Of a stretch of DNA of 64,000 bases, positions 27,801 through 64,000 are shown in pieces. A program made the translations under genes and the position numbers. How positions within the stretch are numbered: position 1 is the first letter of the stretch; each line of letters starts with the position of its first letter. Below the pieces are notes generated by a model, which did not search any database, was not told the origin of the DNA, and was given only the letters and a program-made list of their open reading frames with translations. The DNA is from Epiperipatus broadwayi (lineage: Eukaryota > Onychophora > Udeonychophora > Euonychophora > Peripatidae): contig JAQFVV010000036.1 in the NCBI GenBank assembly GCA_028023455.1, positions 4,024,576 to 4,088,575 of the forward strand. Direction: 5' to 3'.

Positions 27801-29037
27801 GTGTGTTTCAATTATTACTTAGTGTAGTAATTAAATATTTGCAGATTGTAAATCTTTTAGATATATTCATAACAATTTTGAGTGTTAACTTACTTAGTTC
27901 AACAAATAGCAAAGCATGAATGAAAAGATCTTTAAAACAATGGTTTAATAATTTACATAAAGAAAATTTTAAAATACTATTTATCAAAAAATCTTTGATG
28001 TATGTTTTGTGCAAATTTCATGATCTTCAATTTAAATTCAGGTTTTTATGATCATTATTATGGTATTCACTTAAAAAAAAAGCTTCTTCCATTTGCACTT
28101 CATAATATATCTTGACAAACTTTGGTGCAACTTCCATTTCATCTCCTTTTATTCAATAAAATAATTACTATATTGAAACAATAACAGGCATAAAATATAA
28201 TAAAGCAGCGAAATGGATAAAATTATGAGGCATATACTGAAGCTCTTGCAATAAAATAAAGCTTACTACAGTGACATATTCGTAATCATCTACTCAACAA
28301 CAGTTTACCAAAAAAAAAGTTTGAAGAGCAAAGACATTGTTTCAAATTTAAAAACAAAAAGTATAGAAAATGTGGGAAATAAAATATCACAGTACGTCAT
28401 TCAAGTAATAAAAAAATAATAATTCAAAATCTGAAAAAATATTACTCTCATCAATACATCTAAAAAATAAAAAAAAAGATTAAATTTTGAATCTCAAAAT
28501 TATATCTTAATATTCATTTCCTATTTCTTTATCATCTACCATTATAGTATAAATTTACTCTTTGTTCACTTAGAATTGTTATTCTCAATAAATAATGCAG
28601 GAATTAATACTTTATTATGAATAAAATAATTTCTCATGTCGATGATTATCACTTAAGTTAGCATCCTTTAATTTTGAATGAAACAATACAAATTTATTTG
28701 TTGATTCTCTGATCACTGAAAAAGACTGAACTGAGTTGAATTAAGCAAATTATAACTAAAGTTTTGTAATTGTTATTCATAAACTAATAACTTTTCTATT
28801 AAATTAACTTAGGAATTCTAAATCAGATATTTTTGTTTAATTTCTAAATTATATGAAATATGTATTTTTTTTTTTTTCCAGCTTTCAAAAAAGATTATCT
28901 CTGGATCAGCAGTTCAGGCAACCATGGATTTGTGTAAAGAGTATAGTGACAAAGCATTATCTGTTTTATCAGAATTTCCTGACACCGATGCTAAAAATGC
29001 TCTTCAAAATATGATCTCCGCTTTATTACATTTTTAA
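3675..29037 (+). CDS. PDSS2: PDSS2 gene, partial (5' end outside window): polyprenyl diphosphate synthase subunit 2
   Basis: Spliced gene of five visible exons encoding about 294 residues, against roughly 400 for the human protein. The missing part is the mitochondrial presequence and first helices, which must lie left of the window. PDSS2 is the second subunit of the mitochondrial PDSS1-PDSS2 heterotetramer that makes the polyprenyl tail of ubiquinone. The call rests on an exon-by-exon match to the remembered family layout: LVVLLV block, ELTEMIHTSSMIHKSVVNL helix, NGDFLLA, DWKLKTYLSHGSLLA, and a C-terminal helix ending about 50 residues after the last junction. As in known PDSS2 proteins, the aspartate-rich DDxxD substrate motif of trans-prenyltransferases is absent, consistent with a partner subunit rather than the catalytic one. 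All junctions keep phase. It converges on ATG5. No promoter is visible. Confidence 0.95.
4120..4440 (+). repeat. S2 SINE-like repeat
   Basis: A tRNA-like head has a perfect Pol III B box GGTTCGAATCC at 4187-4197 and an A-box-like TTGGACTAGAGC before it. CAGGCCAGCAACACCTGAAG and a tail ending ATGATGGAAATAATCCAA follow. The same head-body-tail order is seen at 18451-18720 and, inverted, at 18262-18415 and 19430-19740. Confidence 0.75.
4441..6790. other. AT-rich intron, no gene; short GT microsatellite
   Basis: PDSS2 intron. A (GT)n tract sits at about 6425-6450. Open frames of up to 134 residues here are low-complexity and lack any family signature. No other structure was recognised. Confidence 0.5.
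6800..7900 (+). repeat. Dispersed repeat S4, copy 1
   Basis: About 1.1 kb, matched in direct orientation by 43080-44250. Shared landmarks are CAGTCAATCTTGTGACTGGA, TTTGCCAGCTTG-type sequence, GCTGATCATCATCAATGCT, and a closing block with GTGTACACACACTGGCATTT. It is diverged and non-coding. The transposon class was not recognised. Confidence 0.7.
8360..9290 (+). repeat. Dispersed repeat S5, copy 1
   Basis: Aligns with 46940-47900 and, for the last part, 18700-19260. Shared order: CTCACCAGCT, TTTTCTGC, CCATGTAAATCCAAACT, then a TTTTCCTTT block followed by ATATATACATG and a CCAT..GGTTAC-like end. It is old and non-coding. Confidence 0.65.
9291..10550. other. AT-rich intron, no feature
   Basis: PDSS2 intron with many T and A runs. 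Nothing else was recognised. Confidence 0.5.
10554..10749 (+). CDS. PDSS2: PDSS2 exon 2 of 5 visible
   Basis: A T-rich tract and TAG at 10551-10553 form the acceptor; the donor is AAG|gtatga. The first base completes the serine codon split from the previous exon, giving NIYNSQRMLAELTEM across the junction. The exon carries the conserved helix ELTEMIHTSSMIHKSVVNL and the NGDFLLA segment, the position where catalytic homologues carry the first aspartate-rich motif; here that motif is not present. It ends on a complete codon. Confidence 0.95.
11347..11975. repeat. S3 ribozyme-bearing repeat, foldback copy
   Basis: Left edge GAAGGGGTTTGAACCCAGAC and the mirrored right edge (about 11945-11965, CTGAGTTCAAATCTC) bound the element. 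The left arm contains a complete minus-strand hammerhead (11457-11500). A plus-strand 3' half-ribozyme lies near 11868-11886. It is inserted in the PDSS2 intron, antisense to PDSS2 for the complete ribozyme. Confidence 0.8.
11457..11500 (-). ncRNA. Hammerhead ribozyme H1
   Basis: Minus strand, 5' to 3': stem I TCCAA, core CTGATGA, stem II GTGCTGGTTCAGCAT (six pairs, three-base loop), GAA, stem III ATACGGAT, cleavage base A at 11462, stem I return TTGGA. The outer stem I pair is T-A, where the other copies have A-T, a compensatory change. Type I layout with minimal stem III. Confidence 0.85.
12181..12520 (+). pseudogene. Degenerate acidic coding remnant, unrecognised
   Basis: The + strand reads SELEGNELFNNKDEESNKEN followed by more Asp/Glu/Asn-rich sequence before stops. 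A second diverged ENV-ED unit follows near 12420. The direct repeat AGTCAAATGATTGT flanks it (about 12160 and 12508). Acidic N-termini are common in some DNA transposases, but no catalytic motif is present. Confidence 0.35.
12939..13031 (+). repeat. tRNA-like repeat S1, best copy (Val-UAC-like anticodon loop)
   Basis: 12945-13024 folds as a tRNA: acceptor GCGTTGG/CCGATGC with two G-U pairs, perfect A box TGGTCGAGTGG (12952-12962), anticodon loop CTTACAA with TAC at 12978-12980, a long variable region, and perfect B box GGTTCGATTCC (13004-13014). TGTCAA before and TTTGACA after extend the pairing. Two other copies share the same flanks (46741-46815, 54967-55060). A T-stem G/G mismatch and the lack of a T4 terminator argue for a SINE or pseudogene rather than a working tRNA. 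Confidence 0.7.
13957..13971 (+). repeat. Poly-G run
   Basis: Homopolymer G tract in AT-rich intron. Similar runs lie near 17278, 17559 and 39429. Confidence 0.85.
14675..15150. repeat. Family A foldback, degenerate copy
   Basis: The left arm (CCATACAATAGTGCCACCTA, then GTGCATCAAAATCCC) and right arm (TTGTATGGAGAAAG) are mirrored. Inside, AAACTAGTCTGAGG near 14996 and an inverted partner near 14788 are decayed ribozyme-like modules. The end ACATCTCATGACCACC-type sequence is at 15130-15150. Confidence 0.7.
15652..15777. repeat. Short inverted-repeat (MITE-like) element
   Basis: TCACTGCTAAAT at the left is mirrored by ATTTAGCAGTGA at about 15766-15777, with GATAAAAT/ATTTTATC inside. About 125 bases, non-coding. 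Confidence 0.55.
15880..15960 (-). repeat. S2 tail fragment
   Basis: TTGGACTATTTCCATCATCT and ATAGAAAATTTTAAACTT match the S2 tail at 19390-19450. Confidence 0.6.
16291..16608 (+). other. Unassigned 105-residue open frame in PDSS2 intron
   Basis: The start MENKNRILLRNFIFLTTISI looks like a signal peptide, followed by Cys-containing sequence. The region is slightly less AT-rich than its flanks. No family is recognised, and it may be chance. If real it would be a small single-exon secreted protein nested in PDSS2. Confidence 0.2.
16960..17145 (+). pseudogene. Decayed coding-like segment, unrecognised
   Basis: One frame reads KWIEKGSNCRKWKVSFKHV, AEEF, stop, QLMNDLQKKNDSKR, stop, TVSIRDIIAKIMDINKG. 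The composition is protein-like and the two stops could each come from one base change. Parent gene not identified; a processed pseudogene or repeat ORF piece are both possible. Confidence 0.35.
18262..18720. repeat. S2 SINE-like repeats in head-to-head inversion
   Basis: A minus copy (18262-18415) faces a plus copy (18451-18720). The plus copy has a tRNA-like head with TAGCTCACAATTGGTTAGAG (18451-18470) and a weak B box near 18503. Both have the CTGAAGAAG or CTGACGAAG hairpin and ACAAGTTGTTTGTATTTGAA-type ends. Confidence 0.75.
18700..19260 (+). repeat. Dispersed repeat S5, copy 2 (partial)
   Basis: The TTTTTCCTTTACTTTA block, an AT microsatellite and ACACATACACTGTG..ATACCATG match the 3' parts of the copies ending at 9260 and 47890. 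Confidence 0.55.
19380..19745 (-). repeat. S2 SINE-like repeat, inverted copy with duplicated tail
   Basis: Tail sequence GATGATGGAAATAGTCCAAC appears once in each orientation (19395-19415 and 19674-19700), with the body GCCAGCAACACCTGAAGAAG on the minus strand between (about 19552-19575). It lies about 110 bases upstream of a PDSS2 exon. Confidence 0.7.
19856..20104 (+). CDS. PDSS2: PDSS2 exon 3 of 5 visible
   Basis: Acceptor TTGTAG before 19856 and donor CAG|gtatat at 20105, phase 0 at both ends, 83 codons. It encodes the variable insert (SYDKKGNQVLSENTT) followed by the strongly conserved DWKLKTYLSHGSLLANSCAG and a helix ending GKYIAFVRQ. Human PDSS2 has [20 protein letters not shown] and GKHMAMSHK at these points. 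Confidence 0.95.
20340..20461. repeat. Short inverted-repeat element
   Basis: GCTTAATGAAGTGGTTTTTT is mirrored by AAAGAAACCATCTCATTATG, with GCACTTTTATGGTG and CACCGAAAGTGC forming an inner hairpin. MITE-like, in PDSS2 intron 20105-25845. Confidence 0.6.
20470..22825. other. AT-rich intron, no gene
   Basis: No exon, RNA gene or clear repeat was recognised apart from low-complexity tracts. Confidence 0.45.
22829..23030. repeat. Family A foldback, compact copy
   Basis: Arms of about 92 bases (22829-22918 and 22931-23023) are near-perfect inverses, from ACAAGGCAAAACTCTCCAT to GGAGAGTTTTGCCTTGT. The central ribozyme-like module is absent, leaving a 10-20 base loop. Confidence 0.85.
23035..25840. 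other. AT-rich intron, no gene
   Basis: PDSS2 intron. Open frames of about 60 residues show no family signature. Confidence 0.45.
25846..25995 (+). CDS. PDSS2: PDSS2 exon 4 of 5 visible, with a GC 5' splice site
   Basis: Acceptor TATTTTAG before 25846; 50 codons from LHLELLPFV to SVEDIDFNK. The matching human segment reads NLNSAPVVLH where this exon has NLCSAPVIFH. The donor is AAG|gcaagt, a GC donor with an otherwise perfect consensus. The only nearby GT (four bases further on) would break phase with the next exon, while the GC donor joins DFNK directly to LSKKI, matching human DYAKLRERI. Confidence 0.93.
26465..26960. repeat. Family A-related ribozyme-like modules, degenerate
   Basis: Minus strand near 26490-26535: CTGAAGA, a GGA/TCC hairpin, GAAACTAGTTTGGG. 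Plus strand near 26860-26905: TGAGGA, a GGCC..CC hairpin, GAAAATAGTTGAAGG. They face each other across 26580-26830, as in a foldback. Confidence 0.5.
27410..27453 (-). ncRNA. Hammerhead ribozyme H2
   Basis: Minus strand: stem I ACCAA, CTGATGA, stem II TTGCTGGTTTAGCAT (first pair is T/T), GAA, stem III ATACGTGT, cleavage base A at 27415, stem I return TTGGT. The core is intact; the base of stem II is weakened. Confidence 0.8.
27618..27661 (+). ncRNA. Hammerhead ribozyme H3
   Basis: Plus strand, the same order as H2: ACCAA, CTGATGA, TTGCTGGTTTAGCAT, GAA, ATACATAT, cleavage base A at 27656, TTGGT. This copy is in the PDSS2 sense orientation. Confidence 0.8.
28882..29037 (+). CDS. PDSS2: PDSS2 terminal coding exon
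   Basis: A long T tract and CCAG at 28878-28881 precede 51 codons and a TAA at 29035-29037. It encodes LSKKIISGSAVQATMDLCK and ends NMISALLHF. The human counterpart ends with a similar short helix. The 3' UTR continues into a strong hairpin (29131-29267), followed at once by AATAAA at 29271. Confidence 0.95.
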   Translation, partial: LSKKIISGSAVQATMDLCKEYSDKALSVLSEFPDTDAKNALQNMISALLHF

Positions 29038-29130
29038 TGTTTTGCGTTACTAAAAATGGATCTAAATCAATTTACATAAAAGTTAAAATTGTAATTATAA
29101 ATTTTATTAAACGCCCATTATTATATTAAG

Positions 29131-29267
29131 TAATAATTTACTATGGCTGTAACCTTAGAAATAAGCGTCTGAAAAATACGAAGGTTGTGTTTTAAGACCT
29201 ATAGAGGTCCCTACCTTCGTATTTTTCAGACGCTTATTTCTAAGGTTACAGCCTTAGTAAATTATTA
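29131..29267. repeat. Strong hairpin / MITE-like palindrome in PDSS2 3' UTR
   Basis: Arms 29131-29184 and 29213-29267 are inverses with a single visible mismatch (CTATGGCTG against CAGCCTTAG), giving a stem of over 50 pairs and a 28-base loop. It begins 94 bases after the PDSS2 stop. Confidence 0.9.
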
Positions 29268-29270
29268 ATT

Positions 29271-29276
29271 AATAAA
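29271..29276 (+). terminator. Candidate PDSS2 polyadenylation signal AATAAA
   Basis: AATAAA directly after the hairpin, 234 bases past the stop codon. Earlier AATAAA-like sites are weaker. No cDNA evidence. Confidence 0.45.
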
Positions 29277-29368
29277 AGTTAAAAATAAACTTTTTTATAG
29301 TAAATATAATTGTAATTTTATTTACACTTCATTGTATATATGTAATAATTTTGTATATGTATTGTATT

Positions 29369-29619
29369 AAACAAGGCAAAACTCTCCATACAGTAGTGCC
29401 ACCCTGTGCCAACCAGAGTAATCAATGGATGCCAGAAGGTTTGTGCATAAAATCCCTATCTAGTGCCTACTCATCCAATAGATAGGGATTTTATGCACAA
29501 GCTTTCTGGCATCCACTGATTACTCTGGTTGGCACAGGGTGGCACTACTGTATGGAGAGTTTTGCCTTGTTTAATAACAATTATGTGCTAGTATAAGAGA
29601 TGGTAATCATGTGATGTTA
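29369..29619. repeat. Family A foldback between PDSS2 and ATG5
   Basis: Arms AAACAAGGCAAAACTCTCCA and GAGAGTTTTGCCTTGTTT enclose mirrored GTGCCAACCAGAGTAATCAA sequence. The right terminal extension ends GGTAATCATGTGATGTTA. No ribozyme-like core is present. Confidence 0.85.
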
Positions 29620-29691
29620 TATGTATTGTAATAGTATACATATATGCAAGTCTATTGTGTGACCCTCCATCATATTAGGATATCTGGTGTG

Positions 29692-29777
29692 GATTATTCT
29701 TTCATCTAAGTGCACTTTCAGTGCCAAACTATGATGCTTAGCAATACAAGTGCACTTAGATGTAAGAAGAATAACTC
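29692..29777. repeat. Short inverted repeat
   Basis: CATCTAAGTGCACTTT and AAGTGCACTTAGATG face each other, with ATTATTCTT/AAGAATAA outside. Intergenic. Confidence 0.6.
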
Positions 29778-29779
29778 AC

Positions 29780-30500
29780 TTCACAAAGCATATCAACATA
29801 TGCAAATTTTTTAAATATAATTGTTTATATTAAAATGTTTTTATTATTAATTTGAATAAATTCAATCAATTATTGTTGTATCATGACACAAGGTTTCACT
29901 TTTTACATAAGACAAAGAGTGATGTTTCTTACTACTACATTTTCTAAAAAAGAAAAGAAAAAAAGGGAAAGTTTATTATTCAAAATTCTGTGAATGAAAA
30001 CAATTGCAATTTAATTAAAAATTACTTTCTATTTTAATGATTTCGTACACATTTACATGTATGGTTAAATATTTTTTTCATTTATCGAAAGCGTACAAAT
30101 GAAATTATACGATGCTATGCAAAATAAAATAAAAAATACTATTATCTCTTTTTTTACTGTAATAACTGTTTACATGTAATAATCATTCTTTTTTTCTAAA
30201 TAATCTGGAATTACTTACATAAAAACAGCCAAGTTAAAGAATAAAAGTCGAGCCAAAATGAATAAAATCACAGCCAAAATGGAATAGATGAAATATCAAA
30301 TTTTACAGAAACGGCTCTGATATTATAATTTGATATCTGATATTGTGCAAAAAAAAAAAATTTTTAAAATTACATATATTAAAAATGTTTTAAAATATTT
30401 ATAAAATATTTTAAATACAGTGATTGAGAGGGAGGAAATATCCAAAATAATTTAAAAGTAATAATTATATTCCTGAGAATAAGAGCAAGGTAAAAAAGTT
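29780..30500. other. Intergenic AT-rich sequence, presumed ATG5 3' UTR on the minus strand
   Basis: No gene. Possible minus-strand polyadenylation signal at 29972-29977. Confidence 0.4.
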
Positions 30501-30504
30501 ACTT

Positions 30505-63216
<32,712 letters not shown>

Positions 63217-64000
63217 CTAAAAAGAAAAAAAAAACATACGCATATAATATAAGCAGCCTAAAATATAATCTCTATCAAATTAATGCAACATATTTTACTT
63301 TTCTAGGTCGAATATAAGGGAAGTGTAGAACTAAATATTTGTTTCAATTGAATTCCTTATTGCTAGGACATCTAATTTAAGATTTTAATTTTCAACTAAC
63401 TATATTATTAGAAAAACAAAACAAATATGGTAACTAAAACTATAAGAGCCAAACATTTTATGAAAATGCACTTGCATTAGCTAATTAAAACTTGTTCTGC
63501 ATACTTTAGTGGTAGTAGAATGAATGAACTTAACAAATTTAAGATCCATAAATCGGAGCTCAACACCATAATTTTTTTATGACCTTTGAAATAATAAACC
63601 TTTTGATTTTTTCTTTCTTAATCAAACACGAACTGGTTTTCCATTATCACTTTTCTACATTTGAATTAGATACATTTTTTAAATTAGAATTTTATACTTT
63701 TTACTTTTTCCAATTCTGTCTTTTGCTATTGTTTTATCTCTGAAGTTTTAGTCAGCTTCAGAATTGCAATGATAATATATTATTTTAATTTTGACATAAA
63801 GTATAATTTTGTAATATACAGATGTTTTATATTACAATATATTTTTTAAAAATATGAATAACCTAAAGTAAAAATAAATAAATGTATCTATATACTATAA
63901 TAACAGATAAGCATAGCCAGCAATACTATTCATAAGAATCAAGCAATGACCCCTAACTCGCATGTGTGGGCAACATATTGTGCCGGACGAAATATTTTAG
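63217..64000. other. ATG5 intron to window end, no recognised feature
   Basis: Expected to lead toward the missing ATG5 first exon(s). Confidence 0.5.

Noticed and set aside
63217-64000. First coding exon of ATG5
   Set aside because: No minus-strand segment resembling the VWFGRIP start was found before the window end.

Overview
This is AT-rich genomic DNA from an animal, with small exons separated by kilobase introns full of old repeats. The proteins are clearly metazoan. The large introns, RTE/CFDP2-type LINE debris, SINE-like repeats and ribozyme-bearing repeats suggest an invertebrate, possibly a mollusc or another lophotrochozoan, but the sequence does not settle the lineage. No prokaryotic features are present.

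Two protein-coding genes fill the window and converge. PDSS2 (polyprenyl diphosphate synthase subunit 2, ubiquinone side-chain synthesis) is on the + strand. Five exons are visible (3675-3809, 10554-10749, 19856-20104, 25846-25995, 28882-29037) and its N-terminal exon(s) lie left of the window. ATG5 (autophagy E3-scaffold subunit) is on the - strand. Six exons are visible (63089-63216, 49338-49416, 39085-39247, 36506-36597, 31948-32062, 30505-30635) and its first coding exon(s) lie right of the window. The stop codons are about 1.5 kb apart. Every exon junction was checked for reading phase; one PDSS2 intron has a GC donor.

The rest is intron and intergenic repeat. By region: 1-3.7 kb has a LINE remnant and two foldbacks. 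PDSS2 intron 3810-10553 has an S2 SINE-like copy and copies of dispersed repeats S4 and S5. Intron 10750-19855 has ribozyme repeat S3, tRNA-like S1, foldback family A, and S2 and S5 copies. Introns 20105-25845 and 25996-28881 have family A and S3 foldbacks. The intergenic space holds a strong hairpin and a family A foldback. The ATG5 introns hold a 2-kb palindrome, an S3 tandem dimer, S4/S5/S1 copies, family A, and a LINE cluster at 56.7-61.1 kb.

The most interesting content is the S3 family. Its copies carry a compact type I hammerhead ribozyme motif: five-pair stem I, core CTGATGA, hairpin stem II, GAA, a self-complementary 4+4 stem III, an A at the cleavage position, and stem I closing. 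Six copies keep the whole core. Two sit as a near-identical tandem dimer with 472-base period in an ATG5 intron, in the ATG5 sense orientation. This is the layout expected of retrozyme-like elements that yield unit-length RNAs. A second, unrelated family (A) carries a hammerhead-like module with a palindromic stem III. Many repeat families here occur as head-to-head inverted pairs.
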